Origin: Cinclus cinclus
Taxonomy: Eukaryota > Chordata > Aves > Passeriformes > Cinclidae
Length of the DNA stretch: 64,000 nt
Direction: 5' to 3'
NCBI RefSeq assembly: GCF_963662255.1
Contig: NC_085047.1
Span: 17,590,924 to 17,654,923, forward strand
Part shown: positions 45,521-58,692 of the stretch, one piece after another
How positions within the stretch are numbered: position 1 is the stretch's first letter
Layout of the letters: every line of letters begins with the position of its first letter
Translations under genes and position numbers: made by a program
Notes under the pieces: generated by a model
What the model saw: only the letters and a program-made list of their open reading frames with translations
Told to the model about the DNA's origin: nothing
Database searches by the model: none

Positions 45521-48500
45521 GCGATTCACTAGAATAAAAAGAGGGAGCAGGTACCCAAAGTACAGTTATGATCTAGTGTTGTTCAATTTTCTTCACATAG
45601 AATGTTGTCATTTATCCCTCTGATTCAGGATTTCAATTTTTCCTCAGTGTTTCCAGAGTAAAAGGAAAATTCTTAGTTTCAATTTGACTATTTTCAGCCC
45701 TTAACCAGCCTACTTTTTGTTGACAAGTATTATTTTCCTCTTTCAGCTTTCAATTTAAATTGAAATTATTATCTGGAAAATAGTAAATGTTGGATACAAT
45801 TTTTTTTCTTTTTAGTTTTCAAGTTTAAATTCTATAGTATTTGAACAATCCTACTTCTCAGGAACTTTAAAAACATTCTAGGAAAAAAAGATATGAAACT
45901 TGGATTTCTCATAAAATGTACCAATGTTTTAAATCTCACAATCTATAGTTCTTTCTTAAGCATGATTTAAGAAATTTTATGGGTGTGGGTAGATTGAGAA
46001 AAGTACATTTACATTTCTTCCTGGATGAACACTACTTAGTTTATTTTTGTTTTCCTCAACACTGGCTTAAACATCTGCTTGTGTTTCAGTAGAATGTATG
46101 TAAACATACCACAAGTCACAAACTGTGACTTCAGTATATTTTTGTTTGCTTGTTTGTTTTTGCAATACTAGCTATTTGTTTGTCAGTCAATGCTACTTAT
46201 ATGAGAGAAACAACAGCAGTTTTAAGTTAGCCCATAAAACAATAGTAAACACCTTGATCAGAGATGTACTGGCACTGTTCTGAGAGCTCTATGCCATTCT
46301 AACGTTAGTTTCAAACTAATTGTATTACCCAGACATAAAATACGAGAAATTCAGGTTTTTTTATCCTAGCTTTACAGATACGCAATTCCCAGATATTTCC
46401 CAAGTCTTCTTGTTTTTGTAGGTGTTTCTGAAGTGCTGCTTACACTTACAGCTGCATTATTTCAATATTAACTACTCTGACAACAGCAGCATGAGAAGAA
46501 AAGCTGACTAATTGTGTGAAAAATAATTTGGTCTCCACAGATAACTACACTGCTCTCCCTAAATGTACAATTTGGTCTCCACAGATAACTACACTGCTCT
46601 CCCTAAAAATACAATAGCAGATGCAACCTCTCACAGTTAACAGGTTGTGCTAAAGACAAAAATACAATAAGGAATCTGTAGATGGTGAGTGACAAATAAA
46701 CAGCAAGTCTAATAGACTAATCTCATTCCATTTTAAAATGGTGTCTTTAATTCTATTCTCTAATTTTAATTCTTGTTCAAGTAATCTATTCTCAAATGGA
46801 GTAAAGCTATATTCATTCTTTTTACATAACATACAGTTAGTCCAAAGAACCCATGACACTGTACTGAGGATGTATTCACTGTATTCATTCAAGCCATCAA
46901 AATAAATATTTTTTTAATTGTTGTAATTTTTTAGAAAAAGTCATATGGAATAATTAGGCTGCTTGGGAATAGGACATCATGATTCTAAAACAATAAGCTC
47001 AAATTCCATCAGCGTTTTCTGTGATAATCTATCCGTGATAGGAAAACTTAAGGATGGTTCATTACAAGAAATAATATTGAAGAATTCTTAAAGTAATGTG
47101 CTCCTCTGTGAGAGGAAAAAGTTCATATACCCAAAGGTTTCAGGAGAGAGACAATACTAGTTCTGTTGATAGGAGAGTTTGGGATGTGTGAGTGGACAAG
47201 TAGTGTATTTAATAATTATAAAGATGACAGTATTTTGATTAACTAATATCAGACTCTCTCTAGTATTAATGATATATTCTGCGGGTGTTCTTCCATTTCT
47301 CTTTGAAAACCAGGTTAAACTTGGAGTAGCATCCAAGTAGAACATCTGTCTTAGGTAAATTACTTCATTTGGATGTTTCTACTTTTCTGACTTTAGGGAT
47401 GGGGTTACTCACCACCTCTTCATATATTTTACAGTGTTTTGAACTGAAGGTACCATATTCACACTACAAAATAGAGACAAACAAAAGATCTTCTAAAAAC
47501 ATAGTTAATTGTGATTTCTGTCTTTAAAAGTCTATTGACAGCTTTCTCCAACAACAGACAAGATGTGAGAATAAATAGAGTAATAGAGTTTTGGTTACTT
47601 GGTCTTAGGTTTTCTCTTTGCGGGGTTCATTATACTGTCACTGGAGGGCTGTGAGAGAAAATAAGCAAAAAAAACCCAAAACATTCCAATCTTTCTTGGA
47701 TTAATTTCTGCTATTTGTTTTATTGCAGCTCAAAGGAGTGGACATAATCCTGTACTTACCTGCGGTGAGTGGATACAGATTTAACCATTCACGTTGGATA
47801 TTTGTCCTCTTAACAACATAAGAATAGGTAGCAGAAGTGCTATGTTTTGTCCCTTCTTGTTCTAATGTATTTTGTTTGGAGAGTCCATTACAAAGGATAA
47901 CAGGGAGATAACATACTTCTACCAGGTTTTTGTATTGGAAAGGAACATGAGGTGAGGAACAGATACCATCCAGCTGGACGTGTCATCTGTGGTATCAACA
48001 TGTTATCCACAGAGGCAGATTAATTTCTACCAACTTTATGGAGACAATCTGGAGCACAAAATGGTTTTCCTTTCTTTCATCTTGGTTTTGTCTACAAATT
48101 TGTTAAAGATTAGATAAAACTGTCTTTCCTTCCCCCTTCCAATTAAATGTTGATATAAATAATATTTTGTACTAATGGCCCTTAGAAAAAGAAACCCATT
48201 AAGAGACTGATTAATGTTAAATTAGCATTAAAAATGCTTTCACCTGTGTGAGATTTTAATACAGGATTAATTATCTGAAGAAGATTCCTTAAACTGCAAT
48301 TAATTAGTGCACAACTAATTGGTTTGTAAGATATCAACTTCATACTTCAGAAAGGAAACAGCGCGTTGTAAAATAAGAAGACCCACAGCACAGGATTTTC
48401 AGCATAAAACTAATGCCAATGCTTAATCTTCATTACCAAACCTTAATTAACTGAAGGTTTAGCACCGAGACACCTTCTTGGAAGGCTGCTAATCTACCAT

Positions 48501-48995
48501 AGGGTGGTTCTACTGCTCCTATGTTTGCGAGTTTAAAAGATAAGGCTTACCTGGCTTTGTTGTTTCTAGGAATACTCCCCTCCCCTTTATCCAACAGGAA
48601 ATCAAGTTATGTTGGCAGATGTTGGATACTCTTTTGTTTTGAACCAGACAGCATGAACCTGTCTTTAGAGTTGCTGTCAATTTCAAATCCCTCCAGTTTT
48701 TTCACCTCCTTTCTTACAAACAGGAAATGTGGTTCAGCTTTTACAAGCAAAGGTGCGTTCTCCTTTAATGTTTGCCTCCAAGAGAGAATGAAAGTATTTA
48801 TGTGTACCCTTGTATTTATTATCCACCTGTCTTGCCTCAGAAGAACATGTACAGGACTATTTGTTTCATTTATGTGATACAAACTTACCTTTTAATATTC
48901 ATGTTCACAGTCTAAGTCTTCTTGGGGTTAATGTTAAGTTGAATTCAACAGAAGTATTTAGTTCTTAAACTAAATTACAGAACTGTTTTACCTAG
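45521..48995. other. Intergenic or intronic DNA, no recognised gene
   Basis: Apart from the 44-bp duplication I see nothing I can name. The segment 48577-48880 is open in more than one frame and includes exon-like stretches (after TTGTTTCTAG and after CTTACAAACAG), but they do not join in phase to the neighbouring candidate exon. Confidence 0.4.
46525..46612. repeat. 44-bp tandem duplication
   Basis: AATTTGGTCTCCACAGATAA and the following 24 bp are repeated once immediately after, with about two mismatches at the end of the second copy. Confidence 0.9.
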
Positions 48996-49132
48996 GAGTG
49001 CTATGTGACTCTTCCTCTCTTGAAGCTTCTAAACCAAGTCTGAGAATCATTGCTGAGAGCCTACAGTTTAGCAACATCACGATTCAGAGGCATGATGAAG
49101 GAATTATAACACTGCCAGCTCTTGAAAGTCAG
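48996..49132 (+). other. Orphan exon-like segment, 45 codons
   Basis: Bounded by TGTTTTACCTAG and AGTCAG|GTTAGA. It is open in one frame for its whole length after two bases (VLCDSSSLEASKPSLRIIAE then SLQFSNITIQRHDEGIITLP). Composition is protein-like, but I do not recognise a family and found no confident partner exon. It may be part of an unrecognised gene, a pseudogene piece or chance. Confidence 0.25.
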
Positions 49133-52100
49133 GTTAGAATAACATAATTAATTCCTCCATTCTTTAGAGTTTATGAATCTGGAGCCACAATCCAGTACAG
49201 CTGTAGAAAGAAAAGATAAATCAGCATGTGGCTCACTGTGTGTATTTTACTTTAGAATTTAATGAAACGTGTCTCTGCTTAGGTAGAGAAGCTGTTTTAT
49301 TCTCAGAATCAGAGTAGCTTTTACCAGAGGAAGCTTGCATGCTGAGCACTGTCATAGAAACCTTCTGTTAACTTCTGATGGTTTAGGCATAGGTTGGGTT
49401 TTGGGGTTTCTCTTCAGAGCAAACAGTTTGATTTCCTACAATGCATAATTAGAAGTAGGAGGGGTTCTTAAGAAAAATATGTGAATCGCGTGACCACGTT
49501 TGTCTTTTTGGAATATGTAAACTCAAATAGCTCTCAGTGTAGTCTAAGGAACAATGTAAAGCTCTGCTCTTCAAGAAAGACTCTCGTGAGAAAATGGCTT
49601 CTGCAATTTGTGTTTACTCTGCATGCTATTACTTTGGATTGTTATCTTTGTATTAACTGCCTTGGATCAATGCTTAAGAAATAATTTACTGGATTCGCAT
49701 TTTAGTTGAACATGAAGGAACAGATTAGTCCTGATTAATAGAATATATCCCATTCACGTCTAAGGGTGATATAGACTCTTAACTACTCAGAGCTTCATCA
49801 TAATGAAGTGAATAGAGCAGGAGGAATTAATCTGGAAATTCTCAAAATGGTGGGAATTCTTATAGGAGGATACTGAACTGAGAGAGAAACTGGAGAGGGT
49901 GGAAGATGTGCATTGTGAAAACAAAGACAGTTGCTTAATTTCTCAGCTAAGAGCACAAGGAGTAAATCTGAGATCTACAGAGGATTCAGAATAAAATGCT
50001 TATCAGCCTAAACAAGAAGCTTACAAGAAATAAACTCCTTTGGAGATAATTAGCAGCATAATGGAAAGGTGAATACTGAGAATGCAGCAGGGGATTTCTG
50101 GGTTTGTAGTCCTGCTGGTGTGTTAATAAATCTGCTCTTCAAGAGCAAATCATTGCTGTACTGTATCAGCTTCAAATGGCTGCAAAAGCAAAGCTTATTG
50201 GAATAAATGTGAACTTGGTATGCTATTTTGGGCAACCTGTAAGAGACAGAAGGCTCTGTTAGATAGCAAGAAAATATTCGCTTCAGGCAGTAAAATCCAT
50301 TGTGGAATATGAGGCTTCTTTTTTTTCCTTTCCTTTGTATCAGTGCTGTGTTAAAATTTTAGGGAGCCAGTAGTCTGCCTAAAGTGCTGTTATTCAGCAT
50401 AACAGAGACAAGGACAAATCATGACTATATTTAGAAAGACAGGACATAAGGTAATGCTACTTCATCCCCATCTATTGCATACAAAGGCATTTCCTCCTCC
50501 TTTCTAAGTCCCCAAGCTATAAATTCCTACAATATTCTGGGAAAGTATCTTTGCCTGCTTAACTACTTATGTGATCTTTGGTAAACATATGATGCTGGCA
50601 TCTCAAGAAGAAAGCCTGTCTCAAGTGGACATTTGCCTTGGCTGGGAATAGCTCTTGCTACTGAAGTTCTTGGAGAAGGTAAATGGAGCACAATTAAATA
50701 TTGTTGTGCACAGATGTACAAGGAGGAGTGAGTCTGTGCTGAAATGGAGTCAAACAGTACAGAAGTATATTTTGTAATGTATGCAAGTTGCCAGCAAGTT
50801 GTGCTTTTCTAAGTCTGCAGAATGCATGTTTATTCTGGCTTCCTGAAGGTGAAATAACTGGCACAGCACCATCAGGCCTCAAATGCCTACTTTCTCTATT
50901 ACTACTCAAATTGCAAGCTTTCTTTGAAAAATCATTTCATTTTCTGTGCTAAGTGTTTTAGTGGAAATCCCCTTGCAACGAATGTAAGAGACACTGTAGT
51001 AGAAGTCTTGAAAATAATAGGTTTTCCTGCAAGATGCAAATTATATTTATGTTTGAAATGGAAATTATTTTTAATAATGAAATTTCCGAATTTTCTGAGC
51101 AAAGTAACGATAGCAGAAATGCTTTTAATTTGGTTTATGCTGAAGTGTAGTCTGCTCTGGTTCTAGTGTCATAAACATATTGGAGAAGTAGAACTGGTTT
51201 TTTTCAGCTGAGCATGTGACTCTCTACTTCAGTGTCAGGTGCAGACCTGGTCTCTTTGTGCAGTGAACACAAATGAGAACATTGCAACAGGAGAGAGGTA
51301 GGTTTAAAATAGCTGCCAGAAGGAGTGAGGCCTTTCAAGTGAGCTTCAAATGCTGCAGAGAGCTCTTCTATCTCTCACAGTGAATTTTGTATTTAATGAT
51401 AAAATTAAAAAACTAATCAGGGTCCTTTTTGCATTGTAGACAAGCCTGTCTTTAATCACCACTTCACTTAAAACCAGTGCGAAGCAGAATGCTATCTCAT
51501 TAACTACCCCTGAAATTGTGGCTCCTGTTAAAAGCAGTATCATGGGTTTCCCATGGGGAAACCACTGTGTTTTATTTCTGAATGATACATAACCTTATTA
51601 TCAAGGGCTATAAAGAGAAAATTTCTTATCTTGATAATTCTGAACTGAAAAATTTCCCTTGAAATCTAGCACTGCATACTTGTGCAGCTTTGGGTGGGGT
51701 TTTCTGTGCTGCATGCTGTGAGATAGCAGAGCACTCCCCGTGTACTTAGCAGAGTGAAAACAGCCCAGATGCCACTTAGTTCAAAACCTGCAGAAATAAA
51801 GCATGGCTTTTCCATCGACTTCACTAGATTTTGTTTTCTGTTCAGATAGACACTGTATCCTGAGAGAGATGTAATCTCTAGTGATTTTTCTTTCGATAGC
51901 CACAAGGAGAATGAATTTCCTATTAAAGTGATATAATTCATTTTTACCCAGTTTTAGGATTTCTTTTAGTTCCCTCTTTACACACTTATAAAAGAGTGTG
52001 GGCAAATACTATGCCCTGGGCAGCCTAAGGCCTGGCCCTGCAACTATTCCTCATGGGAGAGACATCCTAGTGAAGCCAGCAGGCTCCACTCTGTGCTTGG

Positions 52101-53130
52101 TAGCGAGCTTACAACTCTATCAACTTTGACCAAAGTGTGAGAAGAAGTTGTGAACAAGATGGCAACTCTAAAATACTGAGCTTGTTCTTTTAAAAGTTTC
52201 TTGCATGTCCATGACCACAAGCACGTCCATGGGGCTCTGTTGGAGCTAGTGTAGAAAACACAGACTCATGTGCATGTGGCCTGAAGCCTCATGAAGAATC
52301 ACCCTGAGCAGCCTAAATCCCTTGCTCTGCCCCGAGCTGATAACCTGACTCCTCACTTGTCCTCATTGCTGAAGAGATGAAGCTGACTCCTGATCTGCAG
52401 TGTGTCCTTAACCAGCCCAGCCTTTATAGTAGGCTTTCTCGTCATGGCTAAGAGAATGTCAGAAGCTTTTTCTCTGTGTTCCAAGCAGTTAACTTGTTCT
52501 ACCTTGACTGAAGAGTTGCCAGACACAGTTCTGAATGAAAATAGCCCTTACTTTGGGCAAACCAACTCTACTGAGTGTCTGGTATTGCCGGTAAAGAATT
52601 GATGTAATTCAGGATGCTGTCTCTGCATTTGAACACTGTCTCTTCCACCAGTTTTTAAAGCCTGTATTGTCACAGCATGGTTCATGTTGGCCTGTCCTTC
52701 TGGGCACAAGAAAAGTCCTGAGCTCTTTATAATCTGATGGAGACCTAGTCTAGGCTGTCTTGTTGAGGGTTCTTGTAAGAAGTCAGACTCTGGTGTATAT
52801 GTAAATGCTCCAACTTCACTTAACAATGACATTGCAGGTGAAAGCACTTGAACTACATGGTCTTCTTCTCTAAAATCCCTCCTGCATTTTATCCAGAGGG
52901 ACACCATTTCCCTCACATGACACAGTTGCCAGGGGGCAGTAGGAGAACCACTGAACTGGAAGTAAAGTGCAGATCATGCACATGTCTGACAAGTCAGAAA
53001 CAGTGACCAAGGAAATGAAATAAATGTATGAGCCTGACCCAATCTGTGATTGCAAATGTTTACCAGTGAGCCAAGGTACCTCTGCAGTGCAGCGTAATGA
53101 CTGCTTAGATCTAATTAGTGTGTGTGTAGG
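49133..53130. other. No recognised gene
   Basis: Apart from one weak exon-like stretch near 51238-51298 (GTGCAGACCTGG... before AG|GTAGGT) I see no features. Long minus-strand open frames near 52548-52916 show no family resemblance. Confidence 0.4.
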
Positions 53131-53280
53131 TTAAGAGAAAGATTTGAAGTAACTGTGAAGCTAAGCTAAGCCTTAAAAAGTTAAGAGAAAGATTTGAAGT
53201 AACTGTGAAGCTAAGCTAAGCCTTAAAAAGTTAAGAGAAAGATTTGAAGTAACTGTGAAGCTAAGCTAAGCCTTAAAAAG
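53131..53280. repeat. Perfect minisatellite, 3 x 50 bp
   Basis: Three identical 50-bp units at 53131-53180, 53181-53230 and 53231-53280, each beginning TTAAGAGAAAGATTTGAAGT. The lack of any difference indicates recent expansion. Confidence 0.97.
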
Positions 53281-53820
53281 TGGTCAGTGATGCATTGGAG
53301 TAATGAATTTGAACTGAATCACTTAACTACTGAACCTTTCAGCCTAACAGTGTTGTGGTTGCATCTCTATTTAAAGAAGCTTCTGGTAAGAAGATAAAAG
53401 CACTCATCTTGCCACATTCACGGCTGTTAAAACATTGTTTTCTTACTACTTCCTGTTGAGCAGCACATTTGAGCACCACAAAGGGTGTGCTGCTTCTTTT
53501 GTAGTTGAAACTGTCAGAGACCTGTTAGCATTTACAGAAAATAAGAACACAGGTGTGTGGAAAATGGCTCTCTAGTCCCACAAAATGAAAGCCTATGAAG
53601 TGACTGTCCTACATTTTGGTGTTTCTCAGAGGCCAAAGTAGGTACTGCTCCAGCAGTTTTCTTTGAGCCTGAGTCTTGGATTAGAGTCTGTGTGAAGGAG
53701 GCAGGGCATAGGCAGAACTCCTGTTTGTGTGAGAGATGAAAAATGCAGTTGTGCACCCCTTTAGGTATTGTGGGTGACCTTACTCTGTCATGCACAAGTG
53801 CTGCAGCTGCAAAGGGAGGA

Positions 53821-53880
53821 CTTGGGTTTGGAACTAGATGATCTTTAATGTTCCTTCCAAACCAAACCATTCTATGACAA
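53821..53880 (+). mobile_element. CR1 3'-end fragment
   Basis: AACTAGATGATCTTTAATG, then TTCCTTCCAAACCAAACC and ATTCTATGACA, is the canonical CR1 3' terminus on the plus strand. Confidence 0.85.
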
Positions 53881-56800
53881 ATTTTTCCAAGAGAATTTTC
53901 CCAAGAGAAATGTCATGGCACATTTCACTGAACTTCCTGGTTAACAAGACCATATTCTTTCAAAAGTTTGGTATTGCTTAAACACTGAAAGGCTCTAAAT
54001 AAGCTCTGTTGTGGCTACCTTGAACTAGCAAAATAATCCCATGACTTCAATTTTTGTTTTGTTTATAATCTAGGCTACTAAATTTCTTTTTATTCATGTT
54101 CTGTCCTTAATGACTCTTATTTTGAGTTTGGTTAAGAAAGGTGTTTTTCTCTTTTATGAAACATGCTCCTCAGGAATATTTTCTCTCTTCTTTATTGTGT
54201 GTGTGCAGCTCCCACTTCCATAGTTGATGACTAGGAAAGAGTTGCTCTGTGTGCTATTATTGGTGCCAACAAATTCTTGCTGGGTTGCTTAGTCAGTGCT
54301 TTATTTGCAGCACTATCCAGGGATGAAGAAATATTTGCATGAGTGGAGTGGATTTTCTCTTTTTATAATCTAGAGAACAAAATTACTTTTAAATAATAAA
54401 CTGATATTTAAAGGTGAGAGCCAATTGTGTGATTTAGTTGCTATTCAGAGATTTCTGTTCAGACACTGATGTAACTGATGCATAAAATGAGATGCACATC
54501 CTTCTACATCACCACCGATGTGTGTGTCAGTTCAGTTCTCCACGTCAGATATGGACGGGGGAGCGAAGAGATTGTGGCTGAGATGGGAGTTGAATTACTT
54601 CAAAGCAACCAGCAGGGCTATCCCTCTGTGTGAACACTGCAGAAATAGATGGCATTTCCATCTTGAAAACTGGCTGTCATTTTAGCAGAAAGTGTGCCAC
54701 AGCTATGTAGTTCATAGAATACTCCTTAGGTCACGCTCTGCAGCTGCTGAAAAGTAAAATTCTTCTCAGTGAAGCTCAGGAACTTGATGGAAATCCCTTC
54801 AAGCAGAGGAGGCAAGTAGATCAAGCCATTTTTCAACCTTTCCTACACCCCCCTAATAAAGAGGTAGCATGGTTTTAAGTAGCATGGGGGGGTAGAGAGG
54901 AAAAGAGAGGTGGATCAAATGCTGTACCCACATCTCAGTGAGGGAACAGAAAAAGTACTGGCATGCCTGAAGCTTGAAAGCAAAGTGAAACAAGCAAGAG
55001 AATAGTGTTAGTGTTAGTATTTGATCTTTGTGCACTGAGCTTTAATTTCTTCTCAGTACATAAATAAATGCGTGCTTAAAACTGTTCATCTTTGCTGTGA
55101 CTCAAGCATCCTGGATAAAGCATCAGTTTCAAACACTGCTCTACCTTTTAATTGAAGTGAAACAATTTTTAGGAGTTAGACCACCGTGCTAAAATTGAGG
55201 TAAGAGTGTAAATTATTTTCTGTCCGTTTTGAAAAGTTGTCCGTTTTGAAAAGTTATCCATTTTAGCTGAACAGTCACAGGCTGGGTTTTTCAGCTACTT
55301 GGGGAGGAAAAGAATGTGGTGAAGGCTGACCATTCTGGTTTGTGTCTTTTTCCTACTGAATGTTTTCATTCTGTGTTTTATATCGTGCACATCGTGACTT
55401 TACATCATGGGACAGACAGTTCACAGAGGATCACACAGAGATGACAGGTTCTGATGTGCTTTGCACTAGTCTCCCTGGAGTTGGGCTCAGCTCAGTACCA
55501 ATAGCAAAACTGTGGCATGCAAAGAAAAGCTGGAATCTTCTCCATATATACATGGCTGGTTTTCTTTTAACCATTGTTAAGCTTCAGTATACATCAGAAG
55601 TTTGAACAGATAGCACTGTTGAACAAACATGCAATTTTGACATCAAAACCCAGAGTTTTTCTCCATAACTGAAGGCTAAGGAGGTTCTTTGTAAGACACT
55701 GTTGATAGCTTCTCTTTTTCTCATTTGGGAGGAAAAAGATCTGAGGCCTCACTAAGTTTTCTATGTCACTGGTTAAATGTATAATTGCGTGCATGATTCA
55801 TACGCTAATACTGTGACTTGAAGCTAATTTTTTCCCTGCTATCATATAATGGAGTTCTGTATTTTAATGTGCCTGCTTATTTCAGGCAATGAAATCCAGA
55901 GACAAGGCATACAAAAATGAATCTGTACCTGGTATTATTACAGGACTGCCTGTCTTTGAAATGTAGCAAAATTATTCATGAAGTGAAACCCATAAATACT
56001 ATGCACCATAGACAGCATGATCATACACCCAACTTTGAATTAGAATGCACACCTTCCCCAGCAGCAGCTCTGTGAGGTTGTTTAAAGCCATGATGATACC
56101 CAGTGAGGAATGCAGGTTGGCTTCTACTGAGTGCAGGTAATTACACAGTTTCCTACACATTGGAGCAACTTTTTTCTCTTTGCACAAACAGATCTATGGT
56201 ATATATGCACAGTCTTGGCTCAGCGTTTCCGCCGAGCATTACTGTATTTGCAAGTTCATGTCTCTAATGGCTTGCTGAGAGCATTAATTCATGTCTAATT
56301 TAGCACTGGAGAAATCTGAAGATTTAATGCATTTCTAGATAAATGTGGGCAGGTTTCAGGAAGGGCATTGTACTAGTACTTCTACAATTCCTGGGGTGAG
56401 GCAGTTCCTACCCTACCTAACAGGCTTGTGGTTCATAGCATGACTTATTGTAGCAACTGGGTAATAGTTCCCTGTGGCTGTAAAGAGCCTGACAAACTAT
56501 GAAATACTAACTGTACTTCTCACTTTGATGCCAGTGTTTTTAAAGATGTCATATAGATGACATATAGATGGTTAAATTTCAGGTTTGGAGAGGCAAAGGA
56601 GGGAGCAGAGCACTGCTATCAGGCATCTCGCTAATGTGTGGCTGGCAGCACTTAACAGTGCCATCCTTTTATGTCTCTGCTTTTCTGCTGTGACACCTGC
56701 TGCTGTGAGCATCCTGGTCCTGTGGTGGGTGAGGGACTCCCCCTGGGTTGAACAGCTGGCAGCTTGCTAAGGGCAGGCTACGTTTGGAGCTCTGTCTTTC

Positions 56801-58602
56801 CTGACATGACTTGCTTCCCTAGCTGTCGAGCAGAGCCGGAGTGTCTCTCCTGCACTGATTCACAAAGGAAAGTTCTGATGACAGTGAAGCGTGTGATGGC
56901 AGACAATTGGGCAAGGTTGTCTTACCTCAGAGGAGCAGCCTGACAGCCTTAATAGGAAAAAGAGCAGAGGCTTGGCTGCATGCACAGGCCCTTAGCAGCG
57001 TGTCACTGGTGTCTCCTAATGGAAGGCGGAGGGGAGTGCGGGCAAGTCTTTTAAACTTGGAGAATGACAATCGAGTAGTGAGGTGTCACCTATGAAACTA
57101 GCATTTCTTAGAGCCAACTCGTTTCTCGAGTAGTCAAAGAGATCCTATCTCACTTCAGGGTTATTTTGTACAGATCTGCCGTATCCATCCCTTGGCTCAC
57201 CAGCACGCTGAGGCTGACAATTAATTGGCAGCTGCCCTGCTGCAGCTCAGAGATGAAGATGTTTGTTATCCTGGAGTGGAATCAATACCTGTGTTGTTTC
57301 CTATCCAATGCCTGTGATTTCTGGCAAGCATAATGACTTTTCTCCTAGCTTAACCCTAACTAAGATTTAATTAGAGGATTTTAAAATGGTAAATACATCC
57401 ATCTGTCCTGTGCGAAGGCTTTTTTACAATGATAAGCTGAGCAGCCAAAGCACCAGATCCTTCTTGCAGACATCTGTGTTAATTTGGAGAGCTTTTCAAG
57501 CTCCTTTCTTTCAGGTCAGCTCTGTTCTGTACTTACCTTGCTACCTTTAAGAATAAAACCTGTCTCATGCCCTCAGCTAGAATCTTCCCAATGCCAGTAA
57601 ATTCCATACTCTTTTGTTACCATTTCCTCTGCCCATCTCTATTCAAAGCCTGTCTTATCTAGAGAGAACAGAGCATGGAGTGTAAACAAACCAATTTATA
57701 TGTTCAGTAAACATCAGGTCAAGATACATAATTCAGTTTACCACAGCAGGGTGGCATTTCTGAGCAAGGTGTTTAAGGTACAGAAAGGGATTTTCTGGGC
57801 TATCATACATGGCTTCTGTTGGGAGAAGAATACTGGGGTTTGTGTTGCTTCATTGTAATAAGGAATGAAAAAGCAGAGTGCACTGTGTGCCAAAGCTGTA
57901 TTTATCTTCATGCCATATTCAGTGCTTTCTCAAGGCAAATATTCTAGCTCAGAAAGAAATGATGAAAATGCAGACTGAGACAGCAAGTTCCAAAGTCTCT
58001 GTGGATGCTTTTCAGCAGCACATTTTCAAGCTGAATTCCTTTGCTCTCAGGAAATTCCTCGGGTTATGGATACTTGAGTTTAACAATGATTCTGTCACAT
58101 CAAAGGTTGAATGGGATCATGAGTCTTACTGGAAAGGATAACTGGGCAATACTGCAGGGAAAAGAAAGGCAATATTCAAGATGAAAAAGAGGTAAGAAAT
58201 AAATATATGTGGGTGAAAAAACGCAGAGCAGAACTCTAATTGTTTCAGTAAAGGATAGATAACAAAGGCCCCATGACGTGAGATATACTTCATTAAAGCA
58301 GCCAGAGGCATTGAGCCTCAGATGATGGTATTAAACTCTGGTGGAGCTCTTGGACAGCATCCTTCCTGAAATCTTTGGGAGCCCTGCCACAAGAGCAAAA
58401 CTGAGCCTTGACATAAGGACTGTGCAAGGTCAGGGGCAACAGGTAATGGAAATATGAACATTATCCATTTATGTGAAAAAAAGTCTGTGGAAGTGTTGAA
58501 TCTTGCCACTACATCCTTCTTCCCCTCACCTGCTCTAAGGAAATACTGTGCTTCCTGCCAAAGACAGGAGCAGGCTCTATGCAAAGGCAAAAGAGTAACT
58601 TC
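53881..58602. other. No recognised gene
   Basis: Nothing beyond short local duplications, such as the 19-bp direct repeat TGTCCGTTTTGAAAAGTT near 55220-55260. Confidence 0.4.
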
Positions 58603-58692
58603 AAACAAACAAAACAAAACAAACAAAACAAAACAAACAAAACAAAACAAAACAACAACAAAAAAAAAAGGAAAGAAAAGAAAAAAAAAAAC
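58603..58692. repeat. A-rich simple repeat (AAACAAAAC)n
   Basis: Irregular AAAC/AAAAC units pass into A-rich GAAA sequence over about 90 bp. Confidence 0.9.

Noticed and set aside
48521..48882. 118-codon plus-strand and 91-codon minus-strand overlapping open frames
   Set aside because: Neither resembles a known protein, and the exon-like pieces inside do not connect in phase with the neighbouring candidate exon.
52548..52916. 122-codon minus-strand open frame
   Set aside because: No domain, no splice or promoter context, no similarity I can recall.
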